Under the pieces are notes generated by a model that was given only the letters and a program-made list of their open reading frames with translations, did not search any database and was not told where the DNA came from. Shown in pieces: positions 45,025 to 55,625 of a stretch of DNA of 64,000 bases. The stretch spans positions 124,001 through 188,000 of the forward strand of contig NZ_JAPCKI010000002.1 of assembly GCF_028680575.1 (NCBI RefSeq), read 5' to 3'. How positions within the stretch are numbered: position 1 is the stretch's first letter; each line of letters starts with the position of its first letter. A program made the translations under genes and the position numbers. This stretch comes from Acidovorax benzenivorans. Lineage in GTDB: Bacteria; Pseudomonadota; Gammaproteobacteria; Burkholderiales; Burkholderiaceae_C.

Positions 45025-45918
45025 ATGCATTCGTTTTGTCCTTCTTGCGCGTTGCGCGCGGCCGCCGCTGCTGCGGCCCTGGTCTGGCTGGTCGGCTGTG
45101 CGGCCCCCCAGCCCCACACGGGTTTGCGAGAAACCCTGGTGGCCGTGACGGCTTCGCATGAACTCATCACCTTCCAGGCCGCGCAGCCCGAGCGCATCCT
45201 GGAGCGGCGCCCTGTGACGGGCCTTGCGCCCGGCGAGCGGTTGGTGGGCATCGACTTTCGCGTGGCCAAGGGCGTGCTCTATGCGCTGTCGCAGGCAGGG
45301 CGCCTGTACACGCTCGACATCCCCACCGGCGCGCTGCGCCCGGTGGGCCCCGCGCCCGCCGCGTTGGCGCTGCAGGGTGCGGTGTTCGGTTTCGATTTCA
45401 ACCCGGCGGCCGACCGCATCCGGGTGGTGTCCAGCACCGGTCAGAACCTGCGCTTGCACCCCGACACCGGGGCGGCCGTCGATGGTGACGCTGGTGTGGA
45501 GGGTGTGCAGCCCGACCCCAGCCTGCGCTACGCCTGGGGCGACATGAATGCCCGCCGCAAGCCCGACATTGCCGGGGCCGCCTACACCTACAACCCCAAC
45601 GACAGCAAGATCACCACCAACTACGCCATCGACCGTGCCCTGGGCGCGCTGGTGATGCAGGGCTCGCGCGAAGGCTCCCAGCCCGTGGTGTCGCCCAACA
45701 CCGGGCAGCTGCGCACCGTGGGCCCGCTGGGGCTGGGGCCGCTCACGGATGTGAGCTTTGACATCGCCGACGTGGGCAACACCGCCCTCATCGCCGTGCG
45801 CACCGCCGCCGATACCCAGACCCGGCTGCACCAGGTGGACCTGGTAACGGGCGCCACCCGCCCCCTGGGCCTGGTGGGCGACGGCGCGCCGCTGGTGGGC
45901 TTGGCGATCGAACCATGA
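45025..45918 (+). CDS. DUF4394 lipoprotein
   Basis: A 297-residue protein with a lipoprotein-type N-terminus (AAAAALVWLVGC, acylated Cys25). The body is DUF4394-like: repeated short beta units (LYALSQAGRLYTLDIPTGAL, FGFDFNPAADRIRVVSSTGQNLRLHPDTGAAV) suggest a propeller. The stop overlaps the start of the cupredoxin-like gene (ATGA). The function is unknown. Confidence 0.85.
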   Translation: MHSFCPSCALRAAAAAAALVWLVGCAAPQPHTGLRETLVAVTASHELITFQAAQPERILERRPVTGLAPGERLVGIDFRVAKGVLYALSQAGRLYTLDIPTGALRPVGPAPAALALQGAVFGFDFNPAADRIRVVSSTGQNLRLHPDTGAAVDGDAGVEGVQPDPSLRYAWGDMNARRKPDIAGAAYTYNPNDSKITTNYAIDRALGALVMQGSREGSQPVVSPNTGQLRTVGPLGLGPLTDVSFDIADVGNTALIAVRTAADTQTRLHQVDLVTGATRPLGLVGDGAPLVGLAIEP

Positions 45919-46568
45919 GGCAGGGCGGTGCGCCGAGGCTGGGGGCAAGCGCGGGGCGCGGTGCCCTGTGCTCCGTCGTGCTGGCCGTACTGACGTTGTT
46001 GGCCTCTGGCGCCCATGCGGGCGCGGTGCAGGTTGAAGTGTCCGACGCTGCGGGCAAGCCGCTGGCCGACGCTGTGGTGTTTCTGGACTCCGCCGAGGCG
46101 CGCAAACAGGTCAGGCCGCTGGCCGGTGTGGAGATGGCGCAGGAGAAGCGGCAGTTTGTGCCCGGCGTGCTGGTGGTGCCGGTGGGCACCGAGGTGCTGT
46201 TCCCCAACCGCGATTCGGTACGGCACCATGTGTACTCCTTCTCGCCCGCCAAGAAGTTCGAGCTCAAGCTCTACAGCGGTACGCCGTCCAACCCGGTGCT
46301 GTTTGACAAGTCCGGCGTGGTCGTTCTGGGCTGCAACATCCACGACCAGATGGTGGGTTGGGTGCTGGTGGTGGACTCGCCGCACTACGCCCGCACCCCA
46401 GCCGCCACGGGCAAGGTGCAGCTCGACAACGTGCCGCCCGGCACCTACACGCTGCGCACCTGGCACACCCGCCTGCCCGTGGGCACCCCGGCCCTGGAGC
46501 AGGCGCTGACCGTGCCCGCCACGGGTACCGCCATGGCGTCGGTGCGCATGACGGGGTTGCAGCCTTGA
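45915..46568 (+). CDS. MauL-like methylamine utilisation family protein, cupredoxin fold
   Basis: A 217-residue exported protein with a signal peptide (about 15-36). A type 1 copper site can be matched: His104 or His105 (SVRHHVYSF), and Cys140, His143 and Met146 in GCNIHDQMVGW. The N-terminal half resembles carboxypeptidase-regulatory-like beta sandwiches (VEVSDAAGKPLADAVVFLD). The protein is annotated as methylamine-related in many genomes, but no mau genes are here. It is coupled by overlap to DUF4394 upstream and the GGDEF/EAL gene downstream. Copper binding is predicted from residues only. Confidence 0.83.
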   Translation: MRQGGAPRLGASAGRGALCSVVLAVLTLLASGAHAGAVQVEVSDAAGKPLADAVVFLDSAEARKQVRPLAGVEMAQEKRQFVPGVLVVPVGTEVLFPNRDSVRHHVYSFSPAKKFELKLYSGTPSNPVLFDKSGVVVLGCNIHDQMVGWVLVVDSPHYARTPAATGKVQLDNVPPGTYTLRTWHTRLPVGTPALEQALTVPATGTAMASVRMTGLQP

Positions 46569-48901
46569 TGCGGCTGCGCCTGGTCCGGCGCAGTTTGATC
46601 CTGCGGCTGGTGGGGTTGTCGCTGTTGCTGCTGCTCATCGTGCAGGCGGCAGGGTTTGCCGTGGTGCGGGCCTCCATCGACCGCAATGCACGCGCCCAGA
46701 TTGCGCGCGCCCTGGACCTGGACGAAAACATCTGGCGCCGCCTGCTGGACCAGAATGCCGAGCAACTGCGCCAGGGCTCGGCCCTGTTGGCGGCCGACTA
46801 CGGGTTTCGCTCGGCGGTCAACTCGGGGGACGAGGAAACCATCCAGTCGGTGCTGGAGAACCATGGCAGCCGCATCGGCGCGGCGGTCACTGCGCTGCTG
46901 GGCACCGACCTGCAGCTGCGTGCGGTCAGCCTCACGGGCGGCATGGAGCAGTTCCCGGCCACGCTGCGGCAGGTGGTGCCGCGCCTGGAGCAACAGCCCC
47001 AGGGCAGCCAGATCGCCGTGATGGACGGCGTGCCCTACCAGTTTGTAATGGTGCCCATGCGGGCGCCGGTGGTCATTGGCTGGGTGCTGATGGGTTTTCG
47101 CATCGACCAGTCGCGTGCCGACGAAATGCGACAGCTCTTGTCGGTGCATGTGGCCCTGTTGACCAAGGCCCCGGGAGGCGCGATGACCCTGCCGGTCAGC
47201 ACCTTGCCCCCTGATGCGCGGGCCCTGCTGCTGAGCAGCGGGGGCGCGGCGGGCGAGCTGCAGACGGCCGAAGGCACCTTGCTGGCGCGCTCCAGCCCGC
47301 TTGACAGCGTGGGGGGCGAGGTGCATTCGCTGCTGCTGCGCTCGGTGGACGAGGTGGTGGCGCCGTACCGGCAGCTGCAGGTGCTGCTGGCCATCATCAC
47401 CGTGGCGGGTGTGCTGCTGTTTGCGGTGGGCACGGGCCTGGTGGCGCAGCGGCTCACCACGCCCTTGCGCTCGCTGCTGGCTGCCACGCAGCGGCTGTCG
47501 CGTGGTGAATACGATGTGCCGCTGGAGCACACCGGCCGCACCGACGAGATCGGCAACCTGGCGCGTTCGTTCGACCACATGCGCGTGGACATCGGCGCGC
47601 AGCAAACCGAGATCCGCCGCCTGGCCTACTGGGACCGCCTGACGGGCCTGCCCAACCGGGAGCGCTTTCGTGACGCCGTGGTGCAGGCCATTGCCGACAC
47701 GGCCAACCCAGCGCAGCCGCTGGCAGTGCTCACGCTGGACTTGGACCGCTTCAAGCATGTCAACGACGTGCTGGGTTATGCCTTTGGCGACCGCCTGCTG
47801 CAGGCCGTGGCCGAGCGCTTGAGCCAGCAGGTGCGGTCGCCCGATGACATGGTGGCGCGCCTGGGGGGCAACGAATTCGCCATCCTGCTGCAGCGCGCCG
47901 ACGCCGCAGCCGCGCACGAAATTGCCCAACGCATCAACCAGTCGTTCGAGCAAGCGCTGGCCTTTGAGGACCAGACGGTGGACCTGAGCGCGGGCATTGG
48001 TTTTGCCTGCTGGCCGGGCGATGCCGGTGACGCCGACACGCTGCTCAGTCGATCTGAAATCGCCATGTATGCCGCCAAGCGCAAGCTCAGCGGGGCGCTG
48101 CAGTACGACGCGGCGTTTGACTCGTCCAGCGCGCAGACCCTGTCGCTGCTGACCGAACTGCGCCACGCCGTGGAGCACCATGAACTGCGCCTGTACCTGC
48201 AGCCCAAGGTGTCTTTGCATGGCCAGCCGGGCCTGGCGGCCGAGGCACTGGTGCGCTGGCAGCACCCGCAGCGTGGGCTGGTGCCGCCTATGCAGTTCAT
48301 TCCGTTTGCCGAGCAGACCGGGTTTGTGCGCCACCTCACGCTGTGGATGTTTGAAGAGGTGGCTCGCCTGCTGGCCGGCCCGCGCACGCAGGGCCTGCCG
48401 CTGCGCGTGTCGGTCAACCTCTCCACGCGTGACCTGCTCGACCCTGAACTGAGCCACCGGCTGGCCGACATCCTGGCGCGCCACGGGGTGGCGGCCAGTG
48501 CCTTTTGCCTGGAGATCACTGAAAGCGCCATCATGGACGACCCGCAACGCGCCGAGGCCATGCTCAACCGCCTGTCCGAGCAGGGCTTCAAGCTGTCCAT
48601 CGACGATTTCGGTACGGGGTATTCGTCGCTGGCCTACCTCAAGCGCCTGCCGGTCGATGAGCTCAAGATCGACAAGTCATTCGTGATGGGCATGGAGACG
48701 GGTGAGGACGACGCGATGATCGTGCGCTCGACCATCGACCTGGCGCACAACCTCGGGCTCACGGTGGTGGCCGAAGGCGTGGAGACCGCTGCCATCCTGG
48801 AGCGCCTGCGCATCCTGGCCTGCGATGAGGCGCAGGGTTATCACATCGCGCGGCCCCTGGCGGTGGATGATTTCCTGGCCTGGCAGGCGCGCCAGGGGTA
48901 A
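46568..48901 (+). CDS. GGDEF-EAL membrane protein, probable c-di-GMP phosphodiesterase
   Basis: A 777-residue sensor. Segment 1 (10-33) and segment 2 (about 272-293) flank a periplasmic domain of about 240 residues; HAMP follows (about 293-345). The GGDEF domain (about 350-510) has GGNEF at 433-437, with Asn in place of the usual Asp or Glu, so synthesis may be lost. The EAL domain (about 525-775) keeps EAL at 559-561, ITESAIMDD and DDFGTGYSSLAYLKRLPVDELKIDKSF, so hydrolysis is likely. The ATG overlaps the previous stop by one base (TGATG), linking it to the cupredoxin-like protein. Confidence 0.92.
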   Translation: MRLRLVRRSLILRLVGLSLLLLLIVQAAGFAVVRASIDRNARAQIARALDLDENIWRRLLDQNAEQLRQGSALLAADYGFRSAVNSGDEETIQSVLENHGSRIGAAVTALLGTDLQLRAVSLTGGMEQFPATLRQVVPRLEQQPQGSQIAVMDGVPYQFVMVPMRAPVVIGWVLMGFRIDQSRADEMRQLLSVHVALLTKAPGGAMTLPVSTLPPDARALLLSSGGAAGELQTAEGTLLARSSPLDSVGGEVHSLLLRSVDEVVAPYRQLQVLLAIITVAGVLLFAVGTGLVAQRLTTPLRSLLAATQRLSRGEYDVPLEHTGRTDEIGNLARSFDHMRVDIGAQQTEIRRLAYWDRLTGLPNRERFRDAVVQAIADTANPAQPLAVLTLDLDRFKHVNDVLGYAFGDRLLQAVAERLSQQVRSPDDMVARLGGNEFAILLQRADAAAAHEIAQRINQSFEQALAFEDQTVDLSAGIGFACWPGDAGDADTLLSRSEIAMYAAKRKLSGALQYDAAFDSSSAQTLSLLTELRHAVEHHELRLYLQPKVSLHGQPGLAAEALVRWQHPQRGLVPPMQFIPFAEQTGFVRHLTLWMFEEVARLLAGPRTQGLPLRVSVNLSTRDLLDPELSHRLADILARHGVAASAFCLEITESAIMDDPQRAEAMLNRLSEQGFKLSIDDFGTGYSSLAYLKRLPVDELKIDKSFVMGMETGEDDAMIVRSTIDLAHNLGLTVVAEGVETAAILERLRILACDEAQGYHIARPLAVDDFLAWQARQG

Positions 48902-48976
48902 GCTCTTTCTGTTCTTTTCAGGCCCTCGATCCCCCTGAGGTTGGGGTTTGCCGCCCCGCAGGCGAAAATACCCGCA

Positions 48977-50095
48977 ATGTCTTCCTCCAGTTCCCGTCCG
49001 CCTATCGGCCCCGCTGCCGCCTCCACGCCTGCACCCGGTGGTGCTGCATCCCCGGCCCCCGCACCCCGTCCGGTGTTGCGACGTCCTGCCGTGGCGGCCA
49101 AGCCGGCGCCGCCAGCCCCGTCCGCCGCACGGCGTGGTCCGTCATCCGAGCGGCCTTCTCGAACCCCGCCGCCCACGGGCTACCGCATATCGTCAGGCGC
49201 GCCCTATGTGGCCCCGGTGCGCCAGGCACCGCCCAAGCCAGTGCCTGCCACCAAAGCGGCGGGCACCTCAGGCACATCCCGCCTGAACAAGCGCATGGCC
49301 GAGCTGGGTATGTGTTCGCGGCGCGAGGCCGACGACTGGATCGCCCAGGGCTGGGTCAAGGTCAATGGCGAGGTCGCGCCCATGGGGCTGCAAGTCACGC
49401 CCCTGGACCGCATCGAGGTGGACAAGGTGGCGCAAGGCTTTCAGGAGCAGCGCGTCACCATCCTGCTGCACAAGCCCATGGGCTACGTGAGTGGTCAGGC
49501 CGAGGACGGTCACACGCCCGCAGTGGCGCTCATCAACCCCCGCACCCATTGGCGCGACGACCCCAGCCGCAACCGGTTTTCGCCGCCGCAGCTGCGCGGC
49601 CTGGCGCCTGCAGGGCGGCTGGATATCGACTCGGTGGGCCTGCTGGTGCTGACGCAGGACGGGCGCGTGGCCCGGCAGATCATTGGCGAGGACTCCGAGA
49701 TGGAAAAGGAGTACCTGGTGCGCGTGGTCTACCAGGCACCGGGCCAGGCGGTGCCACGCCACCCCAGCGAGCGTTCCGCGCCGCTGCAGGAAATTGACGA
49801 GCGTGACCCTGTCAGCACCAACGTGCAGGCGGTGTTTCCCAAAGAGTTGCTGGAGCGCCTGCGCCATGGTCTGAGCCTGGACGGCGAGCCGCTCAAGCCC
49901 GCCAAGGTCGATTGGCAAAACCCCGAGCAACTGCGTTTTGTGCTGACCGAGGGCAAGAAGCGCCAGATCCGCCGCATGTGCGAGCTAGTGGGGCTTAAGG
50001 TGGTGGGCCTCAAGCGCATTCGTATCGGCCGCGTGACCCTGGGCAACCTGCCCGTGGGCCAGTGGCGCTACCTGTCGCCCCACGAGCGGTTCTGA
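48977..50095 (+). CDS. RluF-like rRNA pseudouridine synthase
   Basis: A 372-residue protein. An N-terminal extension of about 95 residues, rich in Pro, Ala and Arg, precedes an S4-type RNA-binding domain ([31 protein letters not shown]). The catalytic domain contains [17 protein letters not shown] with the nucleophilic Asp, MEKEYLVRV and the C-terminal [26 protein letters not shown]. It converts a uridine in rRNA to pseudouridine. The arrangement fits RluF more than RluB, but the target base is not provable here. Confidence 0.9.
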   Translation: MSSSSSRPPIGPAAASTPAPGGAASPAPAPRPVLRRPAVAAKPAPPAPSAARRGPSSERPSRTPPPTGYRISSGAPYVAPVRQAPPKPVPATKAAGTSGTSRLNKRMAELGMCSRREADDWIAQGWVKVNGEVAPMGLQVTPLDRIEVDKVAQGFQEQRVTILLHKPMGYVSGQAEDGHTPAVALINPRTHWRDDPSRNRFSPPQLRGLAPAGRLDIDSVGLLVLTQDGRVARQIIGEDSEMEKEYLVRVVYQAPGQAVPRHPSERSAPLQEIDERDPVSTNVQAVFPKELLERLRHGLSLDGEPLKPAKVDWQNPEQLRFVLTEGKKRQIRRMCELVGLKVVGLKRIRIGRVTLGNLPVGQWRYLSPHERF

Positions 50096-50159
50096 GCCCG
50101 AGGGCTCCCCGCGCAACGCACACGGCGCATTGCATCGCATTGTCTGAACGGAGCCTCCC

Positions 50160-51461
50160 ATGCCACCCTCACCACCGCCCCCAGGGCCTCTTGCGCCTGG
50201 CGGAAAGCGCCGCGCGGGCGCAGCGCCTGCTCCGGCCAACCCGCTGCGCCAGTTGCGTGCGTCAGACCTGCGTGGCGTGGCCCGCCTGGCCACACAGGCC
50301 ACCACCGGCATCAGCCGGGTGGCTGAGGGCGTGCACCAGTCGGTGCTGGGCACGCTGGGGCTGCCGGGCGGCGCCCAGCCGGGCCGCACGCGGGGGCTGA
50401 CCGGGCTGGTGTACCAAAGCATCCGGGGGGTGACGCAGCTGGTGGATGCGGGCCTGCAGGCCGGGCTGGCGCGGCTGGAGCCGTTTTTTGCTTCGTCCAC
50501 CCCGGCCGACACGGTGCATTGGGAGCGCGAGGCGGTCGTTGCCGCGCTCAATGGCGTGATGGGCGACCGCCTGCAGCGCGACGGCAACCCGCTGTGCACG
50601 CAGATGGGCTGGTACCAGCAAGGTCTGCCACTGGATCTGCGCGCGCTGGCCGCACCGGGCGCTGCCACAGGCAAGCTGCTGGTGCTGGTGCATGGCCTGT
50701 GCATGAACGATCTGCAGTGGCTTCGCCACGGCCATGACCATGGCGCCCATCTGGCCCAGGCCCTGGGTTACACCCCGGTGTACCTGCGCTACAACACGGG
50801 CCAGCACACGTCCACCAACGGGGCCGAGCTGTCGGCCCTGCTCGAATCCCTGGTGGCCTCCTGGCCCGTGCCAGTGACGGAGCTGTCCATCCTGGCCCAC
50901 AGCATGGGCGGCCTGGTGGCGCGCAGCGCCTGCCACCATGCCACCCAGGCGGCGGCAGGCGTCAGCGGCTGGCTGCCCCGGCTGCGCCATCTGGTCTTTC
51001 TGGGCACCCCACACCACGGCGCGCCCCTGGAGCGCGCAGGCCATTGGGTGGATGTGCTGCTGGGCAGTACAGCGTATTCGCGCCCCTTTGCACGCCTGGC
51101 CCAGTTGCGCAGCGCGGGCATCACCGACCTGCGCTACGGCCATGTGCTCGATACCGACTGGTTGGGGCGCGACCGTTTTCGCAAAAGCCCCGACCAGCGC
51201 ACCCCGGTGCCGCTGCCCGCCGGGGTGGCTTGCCACGCGGTGGCGGCGACCCTGGCTGCGCGGCGCAGCCCGGTGGGGGAGCGGTTGGTAGGGGACGGGT
51301 TGGTGCCCTTGCACAGTGCGCTGGGCATCCACGATGATTCCGGCCGAACGCTGGGTTTTGCCAAGGCGCAGCAGGCGGTGTTCTACCGCCTGGGGCACTT
51401 GGACCTGCTGGCGGATGCGGGCGTGGCTCGGCAGCTGCAAGGCTGGATGCAGGGCCATTGA
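50160..51461 (+). CDS. Alpha/beta hydrolase, PGAP1/lipase-like
   Basis: A 433-residue hydrolase. The catalytic domain starts about residue 170: oxyanion region LVLVHGLCMND, nucleophile Ser248 in AHSMGG, and later GTPHHGAPLERAGHW. A possible catalytic His is in RLGHLDLL near the C-terminus, with an Asp in GDGLVPLHSA. The first 30 residues are Pro/Ala-rich and about 40-110 form amphipathic helices (LATQATTGISRVAEGVH). No signal peptide is obvious. The substrate is unknown; lipid or ester hydrolysis is likely. Confidence 0.82.
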   Translation: MPPSPPPPGPLAPGGKRRAGAAPAPANPLRQLRASDLRGVARLATQATTGISRVAEGVHQSVLGTLGLPGGAQPGRTRGLTGLVYQSIRGVTQLVDAGLQAGLARLEPFFASSTPADTVHWEREAVVAALNGVMGDRLQRDGNPLCTQMGWYQQGLPLDLRALAAPGAATGKLLVLVHGLCMNDLQWLRHGHDHGAHLAQALGYTPVYLRYNTGQHTSTNGAELSALLESLVASWPVPVTELSILAHSMGGLVARSACHHATQAAAGVSGWLPRLRHLVFLGTPHHGAPLERAGHWVDVLLGSTAYSRPFARLAQLRSAGITDLRYGHVLDTDWLGRDRFRKSPDQRTPVPLPAGVACHAVAATLAARRSPVGERLVGDGLVPLHSALGIHDDSGRTLGFAKAQQAVFYRLGHLDLLADAGVARQLQGWMQGH

Positions 51462-51564
51462 TGCGGGAGTACCTGAGCGGCCTGCTTTTTGACGCAGTCG
51501 GCGCTTGCCAGGTGGCGGGGCGCGGCTACCATGTCGCGGTGCGCCACGTAACAAGGAGAATTTA

Positions 51565-52500
51565 GTGAGTGATGCGAAATACCGCCTGGTGACCCGCAGT
51601 GACTTTGACGGCCTGGTCTGCGCGGTGCTGCTCAATGAGCTGAACCTGATCGACGAGATCACCTTCGTCCACCCCAAGGACATGCAGGACGGCAAGGTGC
51701 CGATCACCAGCCGCGATATCACCACCAACCTGCCCTATGTGCCGGGCGCGCACCTGGTGTTTGACCACCACGAGTCCGAAACCATCCGCAACTCAGGCCG
51801 CCGCGACGAGAACCACATCATCGAAGCACACGCCCCCTCGGCAGCGCGCGTGGTCTACAACCACTATGGCGGCAAGGCCGCGTTCCCGCGCGTCACCGAT
51901 GAGATGATGGCGGCCGTGGACCAGGCCGACTCGGCCCAGTATTCACGCGACGACATCCTCAACCCCCAGGGCTGGGTGCTGCTGAACTACCTCATGGATT
52001 CGCGCACGGGCCTGGGGCGCTTTCGGGAGTTCCGCATCAGCAACTACGCGCTGATGATGGACCTGATCCAGTATTGCCGCGACCACACCATCGACGAGAT
52101 CCTGGCGCTGCCCGATGTGCAGGAGCGCGTCAACCTGTACCGCGAGCACGCCCCCAAGGCCCAGGCCCAGCTACAAAGCTGCGCCATTCGCATCGGCAAC
52201 CTGGTCGTGCTGGATCTGCGCGACGAGGAAACCATCTGGGCCACCAACCGGTTCATGATCTACGCGCTGTTCCCCCAGTGCAACATCTCCATCCACGTCA
52301 TGTGGGGCCTGCAAAAGCAGAACACGGTGTTTGCCACCGGCAAATCCATCCTGGACCGCGGCAGCAAGACCCATGTGGGCAACCTGATGCTGGAGTTTGG
52401 CGGCGGTGGCCATGCGGCGGCGGGCACCTGCCAGGTGGCCAACGACAAGGCCGACACCATGCTCAAGACGCTGATCGAGCGCATCACCGCCGAAGGCTGA
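51565..52500 (+). CDS. DHH-family phosphoesterase
   Basis: A 311-residue protein of the DHH superfamily (exopolyphosphatase or oligonucleotide phosphodiesterase type). Visible motifs are SDFDG at 12-16, FDHHES at 66-71 and GGGGHAAAG near residue 285. The start is a GTG at 51565 with AAGGAG six bases before it; a longer open frame has no such site. The exact substrate (polyphosphate, nanoRNA or pAp) is not decided by the motifs. Confidence 0.88.
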   Translation: MSDAKYRLVTRSDFDGLVCAVLLNELNLIDEITFVHPKDMQDGKVPITSRDITTNLPYVPGAHLVFDHHESETIRNSGRRDENHIIEAHAPSAARVVYNHYGGKAAFPRVTDEMMAAVDQADSAQYSRDDILNPQGWVLLNYLMDSRTGLGRFREFRISNYALMMDLIQYCRDHTIDEILALPDVQERVNLYREHAPKAQAQLQSCAIRIGNLVVLDLRDEETIWATNRFMIYALFPQCNISIHVMWGLQKQNTVFATGKSILDRGSKTHVGNLMLEFGGGGHAAAGTCQVANDKADTMLKTLIERITAEG

Positions 52501-52558
52501 TCGGCAAAACCGCAGTGGGCGGGCGGCAGGGCTGTGCATGTGCGCCACCCCGCCACCG

Positions 52559-53254
52559 TCAATCGTCGCTGAGCAGTGCGCGGTAGATGGCGGCGCCCAG
52601 CAGTGCGCCTGCAATGGGTGCGGCCCAGAAGACCCACAGTTCCGACAGCGCATAGGCCGGGCCAAACAGCGCCGGGCCGGTGCTGCGGGCCGGGTTGACC
52701 GAGGTGTTGGTCACCGGGATGGAGATCAGGTGGATGAGCGTGAGGCACAGGCCAATCGCCAACCCGCCGAAGCCGCTGGCCGCGCGCTTTGCTGTGGCGC
52801 CCAGGATCACGATGAGGAAGATGGCCGTCAGCACGACCTCTGTCACCACGGCGGCCATCAGCCCATAGCCGCCAGGGGAGTGTTCACCATAGCCGTTGGT
52901 GGCAAAGCCGCCGATGTCTGCGCCCGGCTTGCCCGTGGCAATGAGGTACAGCACGCCCGCTGCTGCAATGGCGCCCAGCACCTGGGCCACCACGTAGCCG
53001 GGCAGCTCGGACGCCTTGAACCGCCCCCCCAGCGCCAGCCCCACCGACACGGCGGGGTTGAAATGCCCGCCCGAGATCGGCCCCAGCGCATAGGCCCCGG
53101 TCAGCACCGTGAGGCCAAAGGCCAAGGACACCCCCACAAACCCAATGCCCAGCTGCGGAAAGGCGGCGGCCAGCACGGCACTGCCGCAGCCCCCCAGGGT
53201 CAGCCAGAACGTGCCGAGGAACTCGGCGGACCATTTTTGAAGTGAAGTGGGCAT
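52559..53254 (-). CDS. aqpZ: Aquaporin Z
   Basis: A 231-residue channel with six hydrophobic segments. Both NPA motifs are present, in [15 protein letters not shown] and [15 protein letters not shown]. The second is followed by ARSTGPA, where Arg forms the selectivity filter of water channels. The ATG at 53254 gives the usual aquaporin N-terminus ([22 protein letters not shown]); a longer frame upstream is unlikely. Confidence 0.94.
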   Translation of the reverse strand: MPTSLQKWSAEFLGTFWLTLGGCGSAVLAAAFPQLGIGFVGVSLAFGLTVLTGAYALGPISGGHFNPAVSVGLALGGRFKASELPGYVVAQVLGAIAAAGVLYLIATGKPGADIGGFATNGYGEHSPGGYGLMAAVVTEVVLTAIFLIVILGATAKRAASGFGGLAIGLCLTLIHLISIPVTNTSVNPARSTGPALFGPAYALSELWVFWAAPIAGALLGAAIYRALLSDD

Positions 53255-53462
53255 GGTTGGAAGGCGCCGAAGGGAAGGTGCAAAGGATTGGAAGGCCACC
53301 CATCGCAGAGCGGCTTCGGTTGCGTGCATCTTATGGGGGTTAAATGACAAAAAATGCGGCCAACTCCCTGCAAATTGTTAACAATTTTCAGCGTTGGGCC
53401 GCCGTGGAGGTGGGCTCCGACAACGGTGCTCGGGTGGCACGGGCGTTTGCTGCGCAAGCCTG

Positions 53463-53490
53463 CCCTTGAAATCAACCAGTCTGCCCCGAG
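53463..53490 (+). promoter_or_regulatory. Sigma-32-type heat-shock promoter of htpG
   Basis: CTTGAA at 53465-53470 and CCCCGA at 53484-53489 are spaced by 13 bases, close to the heat-shock consensus CTTGAA and CCCCAT. It lies 89 bases before htpG, a classical heat-shock gene. The rest of the 324-base interval from 53255 shows no gene. Confidence 0.7.
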
Positions 53491-53578
53491 GTGAACACGC
53501 GCGAACGCCTTTCCTTGCCGACCCTCGGCGCGCAAAAGGCGTTCTTTTTGCCTCCTACACAGCAACCCCCAAGACATC

Positions 53579-55555
53579 ATGAGCACCAAACAGACCCTGT
53601 CGTTCCAGGCCGAAGTGGCCCAACTGCTGCACCTGGTCACCCATTCGCTGTACTCCAACCAGGAAATCTTCCTGCGCGAGCTGATCTCCAACGCGTCGGA
53701 CGCCTGCGACAAGCTGCGTTTTGAAGGGCTGAACAACTCCGCCCTGTTTGAAGACGCCCCCAACCTCGAAGTGCGCGTGAGCTTCGACAAAGATGCCAAG
53801 ACGTTGACCATCGCCGACAACGGCATCGGCATGAGCCAGCAAGAGGCCATCGACCACCTGGGCACCATCGCCAAGAGCGGTACCAAGGACTTCATGGGCA
53901 AGCTCAGCGGCGACCAGAAGCAAGACGCTCAGCTCATCGGCCAGTTTGGCGTGGGCTTTTACTCGGGCTTCATCGTGGCGGACAAGATCACCGTGGAGTC
54001 GCGCCGTGCGGGCCTTGCGGCCGACGAAGGCGTGCGCTGGATCAGCGGCGGCACGGGCGACTTCGAGGTGGAGACCATCACCCGCGCCGCACGTGGCACC
54101 AGCATCATCCTGCACCTGCGCGACGACGCCGAGGAATACCTCAACGCCTGGAAGCTCAAGCAGGTCATCGCCAAATACTCCGACCACATCAGCCTGCCCA
54201 TCCTGATGGAAAAGGAAGAGTGGAAAGACGGCGAACTCATCAATCCATCCGACGAAAACGGTGGTCGCCAGCCCGGCGGCATGGTCAAGACCGGCGAGTG
54301 GGAGACCATCAACAAGGCCAGCGCCCTGTGGACCCGCCCCAAGAAGGACATTACCGAAGAGCAATACGCCGAGTTCTACAAGGCCATCAGCCACGACCAC
54401 GAGGCCCCAATGACCTGGGCGCACAACCGCGTGGAAGGCAACACCGAGTACACGCAGCTGCTGTACATCCCTGCCAAGGCGCCGTTCGATTTGTGGAACC
54501 GCGACAAGAAGGCGGGCGTGAAGCTGTATGTGAAGCGCGTGTTCATCATGGACGACGCCGAGGCGCTGATGCCCACCTACCTGCGCTTCGTCAAGGGCGT
54601 GATCGACTCGGCCGACCTGCCGCTGAACGTGAGCCGCGAGTTGCTGCAGGAAAGCCGCGACGTGCGTTCCATCCGCGAAGGCTCCACCAAGCGCGTGCTG
54701 AGCATGCTGGAAGACCTGGCCAAACACGATAAGCATGACACCACGGCAGGCGCCGACGGCGTGACCGATGTGGTGGACGCCGACGACAAGGCCAAGGAAG
54801 GCAAGTACACCGCCTTCTACAGCGAGTTTGGCGCCGTGCTGAAGGAAGGCCTGGGCGAAGACTTTGGCAACCGCGAGCGCCTGGCGAAGTTGCTGCGCTT
54901 TGCATCCACTACTAGCGACGCGGTGACCGTGGGCTTTGCCGACTACAAGGCCCGCATGAAGGAAGGCCAGGAGGCGATTTACTACATCACCGCCGACACC
55001 TTGGCCGCAGCCAAAAACAGCCCGCAGCTCGAAGTCTTCAAGAAGAAGGGCATCGAAGTGCTGCTCATGACCGACCGCGTGGACGAGTGGGCGCTGAACT
55101 ACCTGCAAGAGTTTGACGGCACGCCACTGCAAAGTGTGGCCAAGGGCGCTGTGGACCTGGGCACGCTGCAGGACGAAGCCGAAAAGAAGGCCGCCGAAGA
55201 GGCCGCCGAAGCCTTCAAGCCCGTGCTGGCAAAGCTGAAAGAAGCCCTGAAGGACAAGGCCGAAGACGTGCGCGTGACCACCCGCCTGGTCGACTCGCCC
55301 GCCTGCCTGGTGGTGCAAGACGACGGCATGAGCACCCAATTGGCCCGCATGCTCAAGCAGGCTGGCCAGCAGGCGCCCGAGACTAAGCCGGTGCTGGAGG
55401 TGAATGCCGAGCACGCGCTGGTCAAAAAGCTGGACGGCAGCGTGCACTTTCACGACCTGGCCCACATCCTGTTCGACCAGGCGCTGCTGGCCGAGGGCGG
55501 TTTGCCCGAAGACCCTGCAGCCTACGTGAAGCGCGTGAACGCCTTGCTGGTCTGA
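53579..55555 (+). CDS. htpG: Molecular chaperone HtpG (Hsp90)
   Basis: A 658-residue Hsp90, cytoplasmic chaperone of stress and folding. The N-terminal ATPase carries [40 protein letters not shown] and [13 protein letters not shown]. The middle domain contains [30 protein letters not shown] and [11 protein letters not shown]. It is a little longer than E. coli HtpG (624). A heat-shock promoter lies upstream and an intrinsic terminator downstream, so it is a single-gene unit. Confidence 0.97.
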   Translation: MSTKQTLSFQAEVAQLLHLVTHSLYSNQEIFLRELISNASDACDKLRFEGLNNSALFEDAPNLEVRVSFDKDAKTLTIADNGIGMSQQEAIDHLGTIAKSGTKDFMGKLSGDQKQDAQLIGQFGVGFYSGFIVADKITVESRRAGLAADEGVRWISGGTGDFEVETITRAARGTSIILHLRDDAEEYLNAWKLKQVIAKYSDHISLPILMEKEEWKDGELINPSDENGGRQPGGMVKTGEWETINKASALWTRPKKDITEEQYAEFYKAISHDHEAPMTWAHNRVEGNTEYTQLLYIPAKAPFDLWNRDKKAGVKLYVKRVFIMDDAEALMPTYLRFVKGVIDSADLPLNVSRELLQESRDVRSIREGSTKRVLSMLEDLAKHDKHDTTAGADGVTDVVDADDKAKEGKYTAFYSEFGAVLKEGLGEDFGNRERLAKLLRFASTTSDAVTVGFADYKARMKEGQEAIYYITADTLAAAKNSPQLEVFKKKGIEVLLMTDRVDEWALNYLQEFDGTPLQSVAKGAVDLGTLQDEAEKKAAEEAAEAFKPVLAKLKEALKDKAEDVRVTTRLVDSPACLVVQDDGMSTQLARMLKQAGQQAPETKPVLEVNAEHALVKKLDGSVHFHDLAHILFDQALLAEGGLPEDPAAYVKRVNALLV

Positions 55556-55563
55556 TTCTGGGC

Positions 55564-55625
55564 GTTTTGTAGCTGAAACGGCAGCCAGCGCAAGTGTCAT
55601 AAGCGCTGGCTGCTATCAAAATGTG
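55564..55625 (+). repeat. Dispersed palindromic repeat, copy I
   Basis: TTTTGTAGCTGAAACGGCAG, then GTCATAAGCGCTGGCTGCTA and TCAAAA. It starts eight bases after the htpG stop and abuts the terminator. Confidence 0.65.

Noticed and set aside
53555..55600. A 681-codon open frame opposite htpG
   Set aside because: It mirrors the codon pattern of htpG, is rich in His, Leu, Val and Gly and has no known domain. Long antisense frames are common at this GC content.
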